10,139 bases of DNA from an uncultured Lachnoanaerobaculum sp. (GTDB lineage Bacteria; Bacillota; Clostridia; Lachnospirales; Lachnospiraceae): positions 1-10,139 of the forward strand of contig CALISX010000487.1 of NCBI GenBank assembly GCA_938041725.1, in the 5' to 3' direction. This document shows, one piece after another, positions 1 through 5,925 of the stretch (position 1 is its first letter; every line of letters starts with the position of its first letter). The notes beneath the pieces are model-generated. The model had not been told where the DNA came from and ran no database searches. It was given only the letters and a program-made list of their open reading frames with translations. Position numbers and translations under genes: made by a program.

Positions 1-54
1 GAACCCACGTATTCAGCTTGGAAGGCTGATGTTCTACCATTGAACCACACCTGC
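1..54 (-). tRNA. tRNA-Gly (anticodon TCC), 3' part cut by window edge
   Basis: Read on the minus strand, the gene starts at 54 with acceptor strand GCAGGTG. It continues with D-arm GTTC-AATGGTA-GAAC, anticodon stem TCAGC/GCTGA and loop CTTCCAA (anticodon TCC at 22-20), then the start of the T-arm (GTGGG-TTC). The 3' half of the T-arm, the acceptor 3' strand and the tail lie beyond position 1. The short D-loop and the GCAGGTG start are typical of bacterial glycine tRNAs. The gene lies downstream of tadA on the same strand, with its own promoter at 68-96. Confidence 0.93.
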
Positions 55-67
55 ATCAGATGTGCCA

Positions 68-96
68 ATTATATATAATATTGGAACAGCTGTCAA
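68..96 (-). promoter_or_regulatory. Consensus sigma-70/SigA promoter of tRNA-Gly
   Basis: On the minus strand a perfect -35 TTGACA (96-91) and a perfect -10 TATAAT (73-68) are separated by exactly 17 bp. The start site would fall near 61, about 7 nt before the tRNA 5' end at 54. The -35 overlaps the tadA stop codon (93-95). Such a maximal promoter fits a stable-RNA gene. Confidence 0.9.
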
Positions 97-575
97 GGAA
101 AATTATTTTCCCGTAAATCTTTGAAAAAAGACTTCATCTGGTGTGTACATTCACTCTGAAGGGGCCCCTCCATAAGGCAGCTGTCTACCTGATGGTTAAA
201 GCCGGAGATATGGAAAAGATCCAAAACAGATCCGCCGCAGCCGGCTTTGGGATTTAAACAGCCCATCACCACCCGGGGGATACGGGCCTGAAGGATGGCT
301 CCGGCACACATGGGGCAGGGCTCCAGGGTGACATAGAGGGTGCAGTCCTCCAGCCGCCAGTCCCCGACTTTTTTGCAGGCCTTTTTGATGGCCAGGATCT
401 CTGCATGGGCCACAGTGCTTTTGTCTGTAATACGCCGGTTGTAGGATCGGGCAATGACTTTCCCTTCCTGAACGATGACACAGCCAATGGGGACTTCCTG
501 CAGGGCATAGGCCTTTTTGGCCTGGCGAAGGGCCTCCTTCATATACTTTTCATCTTCCTGGTTTATGGATCCCAT
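93..575 (-). CDS. tadA: tRNA-specific adenosine-34 deaminase TadA
   Basis: This 160-aa protein belongs to the cytidine/deoxycytidylate deaminase fold and should convert A34 to inosine in the wobble position of tRNA-Arg(ACG), a cytosolic zinc-dependent reaction. The visible zinc and catalytic motifs are HAE (the glutamate is the proton shuttle) and PCPMCAGA. The pattern EVPIGCVIV near the N-terminus, TLYVTLEPC before the second zinc motif, and a C-terminal stretch with SVLDLF and NHQVD match the TadA order. Length is normal for the family. The start ATG at 575-573 is preceded by a purine-rich AGGGGAGAG site. A second in-frame Met at residue 12 is less likely. The gene is divergent from the response regulator at 774 and is followed directly by tRNA-Gly with no terminator between them. 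The guanine-deaminase branch of the family is an alternative, but the motif spacing favours TadA. Confidence 0.93.
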   Translation of the reverse strand: MGSINQEDEKYMKEALRQAKKAYALQEVPIGCVIVQEGKVIARSYNRRITDKSTVAHAEILAIKKACKKVGDWRLEDCTLYVTLEPCPMCAGAILQARIPRVVMGCLNPKAGCGGSVLDLFHISGFNHQVDSCLMEGPLQSECTHQMKSFFKDLRENNFP

Positions 576-599
576 ACCCTCTCCCCTGTGTTTTTGGCC

Positions 600-629
600 A
601 TTATACCATACATTGGCCTGGAAGAAAAA
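600..629 (-). promoter_or_regulatory. Probable tadA promoter (extended -10)
   Basis: On the minus strand the sequence TGGTATAAT gives a perfect -10 TATAAT (605-600) with an upstream TG (extended -10). The -35 is poor: TTTTTC at 629-624, spacer 18. It lies 25 bp upstream of the tadA start codon, which implies a very short leader. Confidence 0.6.
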
Positions 630-640
630 TTTCTCCCGGA

Positions 641-673
641 TTAGTCATAAAAAGTTCATAATTTTTTCAGAAA
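641..673 (+). promoter_or_regulatory. Three 11-bp direct repeats, candidate OmpR-family operator
   Basis: Three consecutive 11-mers can be aligned: TTAGTCATAAA (641-651), AAGTTCATAAT (652-662) and TTTTTCAGAAA (663-673). TCA falls at the same place in each, and TCATAA is identical in the first two. An 11-bp period, one helical turn, is the usual layout for PhoB/OmpR-type tandem dimers. The repeats end 8 bp before the -10 at 682-687, so they cover the -35 region of the response-regulator promoter. Autoregulation is an inference. Confidence 0.4.
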
Positions 674-678
674 AGAAA

Positions 679-687
679 TGCTATACT
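679..687 (+). promoter_or_regulatory. Extended -10 of the two-component operon
   Basis: TGCTATACT contains -10 TATACT (682-687) with an extended TG two bases before it. No good -35 lies 16-18 bp upstream, which fits an activator-dependent promoter using the repeats at 641-673. The leader to the ATG at 774 would be about 80 nt. Confidence 0.5.
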
Positions 688-773
688 ATTATCTGACTGT
701 GTATATTCTGGGAAAAACCCGGATGGAAATTTCGTTTGAAAAGGGGCGCTCCCCTTATAGATAGGCAGGGAAT

Positions 774-1469
774 ATGGAAAAGATTTTAGTTTGTGATGAT
801 GATAGAGAAATTGTAGATGCGGTAAAGATTTATCTTTCCGGAGAGGGATATGATGTGCTTTGCGCCTATGACGGCGAGGAGGCTCTGGAGGTGCTGGAAA
901 AGGAGCGGTGCGATCTTTTGATTGTGGATATCATGATGCCGGGGATGGACGGGATCCGCACCACTTTGAAGGTACGGGAAAACAGCACCATTCCAATTAT
1001 TATGCTTTCTGCCAAATCCGAGGATGCGGATAAGATTCTGGGGCTGAATATCGGGGCAGACGATTATCTGACCAAGCCCTTTAATCCCCTGGAGCTGGTG
1101 GCCAGGGTGAAAAGCCAGCTGCGCAGATATAAAAAGCTGGGGAATATGGCCCTTCCGGAAAGCCAGACTGTGGTAGTGGGGGATTTGGAAATCAATGATG
1201 ACACCAAAGAGGTATTGATGGCAGGGGAACCCATCCGTCTCACTCCCATTGAGTACAACATTTTATTGCTTTTGGCAAAGAACGCCGGGAAGGTATTTTC
1301 CATTGACGAGATTTATGAGCAGATTTGGAATGAGGAGGCCATTGGAGCGGACAATACAGTGGCAGTGCATGTGCGCCATATCCGGGAAAAGATTGAGATC
1401 AATCCCAAGGAACCCAGATACCTGAAGGTGGTATGGGGAGTGGGATATAAGATTGAGAAACAGTCATAA
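774..1469 (+). CDS. OmpR/VanR-like two-component response regulator
   Basis: This 231-aa cytosolic transcription factor has an N-terminal receiver domain (about residues 3-115). The acidic pair is D8/D9, the phospho-acceptor Asp is D52 in the context IVDIMMPGMDG, the switch Ser is S79, and the conserved Lys is K101 in LTKPF. A winged-helix DNA-binding domain fills residues 130-229, with the family features LTPIEYNIL, VAVHVRHIREKI and VWGVGYKIE. The C-terminal pattern resembles VanR, but nothing here indicates vancomycin resistance, so I give no symbol. The RBS is an AGG/AGGGA-type sequence just before ATG 774. The stop codon overlaps the kinase start (TAATG), so the pair is translationally coupled. 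It probably binds the 11-bp repeats at 641-673 upstream of its own gene. Confidence 0.93.
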   Translation: MEKILVCDDDREIVDAVKIYLSGEGYDVLCAYDGEEALEVLEKERCDLLIVDIMMPGMDGIRTTLKVRENSTIPIIMLSAKSEDADKILGLNIGADDYLTKPFNPLELVARVKSQLRRYKKLGNMALPESQTVVVGDLEINDDTKEVLMAGEPIRLTPIEYNILLLLAKNAGKVFSIDEIYEQIWNEEAIGADNTVAVHVRHIREKIEINPKEPRYLKVVWGVGYKIEKQS

Positions 1470-3739
1470 TGTCGGGGGAGAAGGGGTTGAGCAATGGAGC
1501 AAGGCTGCAAAGAATGAGAAAGGGGCTGCTTTGGCTGACCCATGGGATTTTTTTGCTGCTGTTTGTGGTGGGAATTTCCCTTTTATACTGCAATGAGAAC
1601 TTTAAAAAGGGATTCTTCTGGATGAATTCCGAGAAGTATGAGAATTCTCCCGCCTTTATGGAGCAGCTGGAGTCGGATATCAATATGATCTTTGACTATA
1701 CAGCGCTGCAGATGGTATTTGAAACCGAGGGGGTTTTTGATGCCAGAACCAATATTTTCGGCATCCATATGGGGAACCAGGATGTGAATTTTTCTGTGGA
1801 GGATGTGATGGCCTACGCCAAACGCCACGGGTATTACATTGACGAAAATTATCAGGCAAAGGTGGTGGACGAGGCGGCGGCCAGCGAGATTGACAATACC
1901 CCTTACCGTGTGCTGTACCGGGCCTACATGGGGGATGCCCAGATAACGGAGCCGGGGCAGGCCAACATGACCATGAAGGCTCTGGTGGAGGAAAGTCTTG
2001 ACAGGCTGGGAAGGTATTACAGGGGATATCAGAGGCTGGTTTTGAATCCCTCCAATTTAAAATACAAGCTGGACTATGTGGATGCGGTTTATACCAATGA
2101 ATCCGGCCTGAACCGGGACAGTGCCAAGGCTCTGGGAAAGTATGCCATCAGCCGTTCAGAAGAGATTATGATTGACAACAATCTTCCCAGAACGCCGGAG
2201 CGGCTGAACTTTTTGTCAGAGCAGCTGGCCACCCGCTTTGAGGATGAATACACCGTGATCATTGCGGTGGACACGGCCTATCCTGTGGAGGATGTATATT
2301 TTACTGGAAACATGGATTACCGCAGGCAAAGAAGCCTGTATTTTGCGGGATTTGTACTGACGGCTTTGGGGCTGGCAGGACTTTTGTTTACTCTGGGACT
2401 TTTGATTTATCATATGCTTAAGGAAGATCCCCCTGAAAAGCCCGGCAGGTTTTTTGTCTTTTTGCAGAAAATTCCAGTGGAGGTAAAGCTGCTCTTATAC
2501 CTGTTCAGTATGCTGTTTTTGGGATTTTTAAATAAAAATCTTGGTATCAAACTAATGCATGTTTTGCTTCCAGCTCCCTATTGGCAGTTTGAGTCCCGGA
2601 TGATGGTATATGTGATTGTGTATGTCTGCTCGTTGGTTACGGGCTTTGGACTGCTTCGGGAGCTGGCCCTGGGGCTTCTTTGGAAACATTCCTATCTAAA
2701 ACGGATGCATGAAAATTTCCAGACCTATGGAGTACGCCAAACGCTGGCCAGAAGATGGGTGCTGATTTTCTTTACGGTGTTTTTGACCAATGGTGCTCTG
2801 GTGGCCTTTGTTGTATTTCAGATTCTGATGGGGAGAAGCCTTTTGTCCCATCTCCAGGGAATTACTGCCTTTTGTGCTCTGTTGGTGCTGAACCTTTTTG
2901 TGTTTAACAAAATGTACGGGGTTTCCCTGGAATCCGATAAGATTGCTGAGGCCATCCGGCATATTGCGAAGGGAAATACGGATTATCAGCTGAATGAGGG
3001 AGAATTTACAGGAAAGGAAGCGGATATTGTAAAAAGCATCAACAATATCCGGATTGGCTTTCATACTGCCATTAATGACCAGGTGAAAAGTGAAAGGCTG
3101 AAGGCGGATTTGATTACCAATGTGTCCCATGATATTAAAACTCCCCTGACTTCCATTATTAACTATGTGGATCTGATTAAAAGGGAGAAGCCGGAGAATC
3201 CCAGAATTCAGGAATATCTGGAGGTGCTGTCTGTGAAATCCCAGCATCTTAAGAATCTTACAGAGGATCTGGTGGAGGCCAGCAAGGCTTCCAGCGGCAA
3301 TATTTCCGTGGATCTTAGGGATATTGATCTGGTGGAAATGATCCATCAAACCAATGGAGAGTTTGAGGAGAAACTGGAAAAAAAGGGATTGACTGTGGTA
3401 TCCAGATTCCCGGAGGGAAGTCTGATGATCCGGGCAGACGGCAGACATTTGTGGCGGGTGCTGGAAAATCTTTACAACAATGTCTTTAAATATGCCCTCA
3501 CCGGCTCCCGTATCTATGTGGATGTAAAGCGGGAGGAGGGAAAAGGGGTTTTCATTATGAAAAATGTTTCAGAGAAGGCCTTGAATATTGGCCCTGAGGA
3601 GCTGACAGAGCGTTTTGTCCGGGGGGATGAGTCCAGAGCCACCGAAGGCAGCGGTCTGGGGCTTTCCATTGCCAAGTCCTTAACGGTGGTGCGGGGGGAA
3701 GTTTTGAGATCCGTATTGACGGGGATTTGTTTAAGGTGA
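1469..3739 (+). CDS. Multi-pass membrane sensor histidine kinase, frame broken at the C-terminus
   Basis: The open frame gives 756 aa. Predicted segments: TM1 (19-41), a large extracytoplasmic region (42-288), five further hydrophobic helices (about 289-315, 337-360, 378-400, 428-453, 464-482), a HAMP-like linker (484-540), a HisKA dimerisation helix with NVSHDIKTPLT (phospho-acceptor H554), and an HATPase domain with N-box ENLYNNVFKYA (N671), an F-box around F716 and G2 box GSGLGLS (727-733). After residue 742 the frame leaves the family pattern and ends with about 14 unrelated residues. The other frame carries the expected last strands and ends at 3786 (see 3693-3786). The start ATG 1469 overlaps the regulator stop and has a weak RBS, consistent with coupled translation. 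It should phosphorylate the regulator at D52. The ligand is unknown. If the frame is truly broken, ATPase function is doubtful. Confidence 0.88.
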   Translation: MSGEKGLSNGARLQRMRKGLLWLTHGIFLLLFVVGISLLYCNENFKKGFFWMNSEKYENSPAFMEQLESDINMIFDYTALQMVFETEGVFDARTNIFGIHMGNQDVNFSVEDVMAYAKRHGYYIDENYQAKVVDEAAASEIDNTPYRVLYRAYMGDAQITEPGQANMTMKALVEESLDRLGRYYRGYQRLVLNPSNLKYKLDYVDAVYTNESGLNRDSAKALGKYAISRSEEIMIDNNLPRTPERLNFLSEQLATRFEDEYTVIIAVDTAYPVEDVYFTGNMDYRRQRSLYFAGFVLTALGLAGLLFTLGLLIYHMLKEDPPEKPGRFFVFLQKIPVEVKLLLYLFSMLFLGFLNKNLGIKLMHVLLPAPYWQFESRMMVYVIVYVCSLVTGFGLLRELALGLLWKHSYLKRMHENFQTYGVRQTLARRWVLIFFTVFLTNGALVAFVVFQILMGRSLLSHLQGITAFCALLVLNLFVFNKMYGVSLESDKIAEAIRHIAKGNTDYQLNEGEFTGKEADIVKSINNIRIGFHTAINDQVKSERLKADLITNVSHDIKTPLTSIINYVDLIKREKPENPRIQEYLEVLSVKSQHLKNLTEDLVEASKASSGNISVDLRDIDLVEMIHQTNGEFEEKLEKKGLTVVSRFPEGSLMIRADGRHLWRVLENLYNNVFKYALTGSRIYVDVKREEGKGVFIMKNVSEKALNIGPEELTERFVRGDESRATEGSGLGLSIAKSLTVVRGEVLRSVLTGICLR

Positions 3740-3786
3740 TTCTTTCCTTTCAGTTACAGGAAGGGGAGCAGGATGCTGTTTTGTAG
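3693..3786 (+). other. Frameshift site and displaced C-terminal end of the kinase gene
   Basis: A run of six G (3693-3698) interrupts the kinase frame. With seven G the sequence would read R-G-G-S-F-E-I-R-I-D-G-D and then L-F-K-V-I-L-S-F, the standard final beta-strands of an HATPase domain, followed by Q-L-Q-E-G-E-Q-D-A-V-L and a stop at 3784-3786. The intact protein would be 772 aa. In the actual frame translation stops at 3737-3739. The options are a sequencing or assembly error in a homopolymer, a genuine mutation, phase variation by slippage, or recoding. The sequence alone cannot decide. Confidence 0.8.
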
Positions 3787-3793
3787 GCAGAAG

Positions 3794-3830
3794 ACGCTTT
3801 CTGGAAAAATTTCCAGAGGGCGTTTTATTT
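3794..3830 (+). terminator. Intrinsic terminator of the two-component operon
   Basis: ACGCTTTCTGGAAA (3794-3807) pairs with TTTCCAGAGGGCGT (3810-3823) over 14 positions, including two G-U pairs, with a tiny AA loop. A T-rich tail TTTATTTATATT follows. It begins 8 bp after the restored kinase stop (3786), but 55 bp after the stop of the broken frame. That spacing supports 3786 as the ancestral gene end. Confidence 0.8.
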
Positions 3831-3833
3831 ATA

Positions 3834-3862
3834 TTGTTTGTTAGCACTCGATATGATATACT
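3834..3862 (+). promoter_or_regulatory. ftsH promoter
   Basis: The -35 TTGTTT (3834-3839) and -10 TATACT (3857-3862) are separated by 17 bp. The predicted start is near 3869, giving a leader of about 130 nt before the ATG at 3999. The -35 matches the consensus only in its first three bases. The placement relative to the CIRCE-like operator supports the assignment. Confidence 0.65.
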
Positions 3863-3867
3863 GCTAA
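3841..3867 (+). promoter_or_regulatory. CIRCE-like HrcA operator over the ftsH promoter
   Basis: The left arm TTAGCACTC (3841-3849) matches the CIRCE consensus exactly. After a spacer of exactly 9 bp, the right arm TACTGCTAA (3859-3867) matches GAGTGCTAA at 7 of 9 positions. The element starts 2 bp after the -35 and runs over the -10. This is the geometry expected for HrcA repression, so ftsH is probably heat-inducible. HrcA itself is not in the window. Confidence 0.75.
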
Positions 3868-3906
3868 CAATATCTGTCCCGGGGTGCAGGCTGCATTGCA
3901 GTGAAG

Positions 3907-3957
3907 GGATGGGAGGACTGGTACAGATGGCTGCAGGAAGCAGTTCTGTCCCCATCC
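3907..3957 (+). promoter_or_regulatory. Nested hairpin in the ftsH 5' leader
   Basis: Three stacked stems share one axis: GGATGGG (3907-3913) with CCCATCC (3951-3957), ACAGA (3923-3927) with TCTGT (3945-3949), and CTGC (3931-3934) with GCAG (3940-3943) around loop AGGAA. The 3' side is tight (1-nt bulges at 3944 and 3950), while the 5' side has loops of 9 and 3 nt. No T-tract follows, so it is not a terminator. The RBS near 3984-3993 is outside the fold. I recognise no riboswitch class. Confidence 0.4.
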
Positions 3958-3998
3958 ATGCCCCTTGGAGGGATACAAATTCCAGGAAAGGAGAAATT

Positions 3999-5810
3999 AT
4001 GGAGGATAAAAACCAAAGCAGAAAACCTTTGATTTATTATTATTTTGTTGTCATGCTGGTTCTGATGCTGATAAATTTTTTGGTATTGCCCTTTTTTCGG
4101 GAAAGACAAATGCAAACAGTGGATTATGGTACCTTTATGTCCATGACGGAACAGGGAAAGATAAAAGAGGTGCAGATCCAGACCAACCAGATTGTTTTCA
4201 CGGGAAAGGAGGGAGATACCATCTATAAAACAGGGATTGTAAACGATCCGGAGCTGACAGACCGGCTTCATAAGGCCGGGGTGACTTTTTCCGGAGAGAT
4301 TATACGGGAATCCACTCCCTGGCTCTCCGCTGTGTTAAATTGGATCATTCCCCTGGCCTTTTTTTATATTATTTGGAACCGGATCACCAAACGAATGGGC
4401 AGTAAGGAGGGAGGAAGTTTTCTTTCCTTTGGAGGCATGGGAAAGGCGGGGGCCAAGGTGTATGTAAAATCCTCTGAAGGCATCCGTTTTGCCGATGTGG
4501 CAGGGGAGGATGAGGCCAAGGAAAATCTGGCGGAAATTGTAGACTATCTTCACAATCCCAAGAAATACCAGGATATCGGTGCTTCCATGCCCAAGGGGAT
4601 TTTACTGGTGGGGCCTCCTGGTACAGGTAAAACCATGCTGGCCAAGGCTGTTGCGGGAGAGGCCAATGTTCCCTTCTTTTCCATATCCGGTTCGGAATTT
4701 GTGGAAATGTTTGTGGGCATGGGAGCCTCTAAAGTGCGGGATCTCTTTAAGCAGGCTAAGGAAAAGGCCCCCTGTATTGTTTTCATTGATGAAATTGATG
4801 CGGTGGGAAAGAAGCGAGACGGCCATATCGGAGGCAATGACGAAAGGGAGCAGACCTTAAACCAGCTGCTGACGGAAATGGATGGCTTTGAGGGGAACTC
4901 CGGGGTGATGATTCTGGCGGCTACCAACCGTCCGGAATCTCTGGACCCCGCCCTGACCCGTCCGGGACGTTTTGACAGAAGGGTGCCGGTGGAGCTGCCG
5001 GATCTGATTGGGCGGCGGGAGATTTTAAGGGTTCATGCCAAAAAGATCAAGCTTTCCGACAATGTGGACTTCCAGGTAATTGCCAGAATGGCGTCCGGTG
5101 CCTCCGGTGCGGAGCTGGCCAATATCATCAATGAGGCAGCCCTGCGGGCGGTGCGGGATCACAGAAGCTTTGTAACCCAGGAGGATCTGGAGGAAAGCAT
5201 TGAGGTGGTGATTGCAGGCTATCAAAAAAAGAATGCCATTTTAACGGATGCCGAAAAATGGCGGGTGTCCTACCATGAGGTGGGTCACGCTTTGGTGGCG
5301 GCCATGCAGACTCATACGGCTCCGGTGCAAAAGATCACCATTATTCCCAGAACCTCCGGGGCCCTGGGCTACACCATGCAGGTGGAGGAGGGAAACCACT
5401 ACCTGGTGACCAAAACCGAATTGGAAAACCGAATTGCCGTCCTGACCGGAGGCCGGGCTGCGGAGGAGGTGGTGTATGGAGATTCCTCCACAGGTGCCTC
5501 CAATGATATTGAGCAGGCCACCAGACTGGCCCGGGCGATGATTACCCGCTACGGCATGAGTAAGGACTTTGATATGGTGGCCCTGGAAACCGTGACCAAT
5601 CAGTACCTGGGGGGAGATACCTCTTTGGCGGCCTCGTCTGATACAGCGGCAGCCATTGATAAGCAGGTGATTGATCTGGTGCGCCGCCAGCATGAAAAGG
5701 CCGCCAATATTCTTTTGGAGAACCGGGAGAAGCTGGAAGAAATTGCCCATTTCCTGTATGAAAAGGAAACCATCACTGGAGAGGAATTTATGGAGATTCT
5801 CAACCGGTAA
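3999..5810 (+). CDS. ftsH: ATP-dependent zinc metalloprotease FtsH
   Basis: This 603-aa membrane-anchored AAA+ protease degrades misfolded or unassembled membrane proteins and regulatory proteins as a hexamer. Order of parts: TM1 (about 11-33), a short extracytoplasmic domain (34-105), TM2 (about 107-127), an AAA+ module with Walker A GPPGTGKT (205-212), Walker B VFIDEID (261-267) and the second region of homology ending in RPGRFDRRV (about 321-329), then an M41 peptidase domain with zinc motif HEVGH (426-430) and a likely third ligand D503 in TGASNDIEQ. Most FtsH proteins have HEAGH; Val at the third position is a mild variant that keeps both His and the Glu. The ATG at 3999 is chosen because AGGAAAGGAG precedes it at good spacing. 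An upstream in-frame TTG at 3834 lies inside the promoter. A CIRCE-like operator suggests heat-shock control. prfB follows after 115 bp. Confidence 0.96.
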   Translation: MEDKNQSRKPLIYYYFVVMLVLMLINFLVLPFFRERQMQTVDYGTFMSMTEQGKIKEVQIQTNQIVFTGKEGDTIYKTGIVNDPELTDRLHKAGVTFSGEIIRESTPWLSAVLNWIIPLAFFYIIWNRITKRMGSKEGGSFLSFGGMGKAGAKVYVKSSEGIRFADVAGEDEAKENLAEIVDYLHNPKKYQDIGASMPKGILLVGPPGTGKTMLAKAVAGEANVPFFSISGSEFVEMFVGMGASKVRDLFKQAKEKAPCIVFIDEIDAVGKKRDGHIGGNDEREQTLNQLLTEMDGFEGNSGVMILAATNRPESLDPALTRPGRFDRRVPVELPDLIGRREILRVHAKKIKLSDNVDFQVIARMASGASGAELANIINEAALRAVRDHRSFVTQEDLEESIEVVIAGYQKKNAILTDAEKWRVSYHEVGHALVAAMQTHTAPVQKITIIPRTSGALGYTMQVEEGNHYLVTKTELENRIAVLTGGRAAEEVVYGDSSTGASNDIEQATRLARAMITRYGMSKDFDMVALETVTNQYLGGDTSLAASSDTAAAIDKQVIDLVRRQHEKAANILLENREKLEEIAHFLYEKETITGEEFMEILNR

Positions 5811-5846
5811 GCTTTTTCAGAGGGGATGGAAATCCCTGGAAAACCA

Positions 5847-5855
5847 TGATAGAAT
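5847..5855 (+). promoter_or_regulatory. Possible prfB promoter (-10 only)
   Basis: TGATAGAAT in the ftsH-prfB gap reads as an extended -10 (TAGAAT at 5850-5855). The best -35 at 17-bp spacing, TGGAAA (5827-5832), is weak. No convincing terminator separates ftsH and prfB: a GGGGAT/ATCCC hairpin near 5822-5835 lacks a T-tract. prfB may therefore also receive read-through from ftsH. Confidence 0.3.
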
Positions 5856-5925
5856 GAGAGACAAATCCTGTCAAAGATCCATGGGATCATATAGGGGAGA
5901 ATAACAAAGGAAAGCGGGTGAGCAA

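Noticed and set aside
2696..3448. Minus-strand open frame of 250 codons inside the kinase gene
   Set aside because: It is a shadow of the kinase catalytic region with no motif, promoter or RBS of its own.
774..3786. Naming the pair vanR/vanS
   Set aside because: Only the regulator's family pattern is VanR-like. No vanHAX-type genes are present and the kinase topology differs from VanS.
3834..3998. N-terminal extension of FtsH by 55 residues
   Set aside because: It would start at a TTG inside the -35 and read through the CIRCE element and the leader hairpin. ATG 3999 has a strong RBS and gives the normal FtsH N-terminus with TM1.
5822..5840. Hairpin GGGGAT/ATCCC after ftsH as a terminator
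   Set aside because: The stem is short and has no T-tract, so it would not be an efficient intrinsic terminator.
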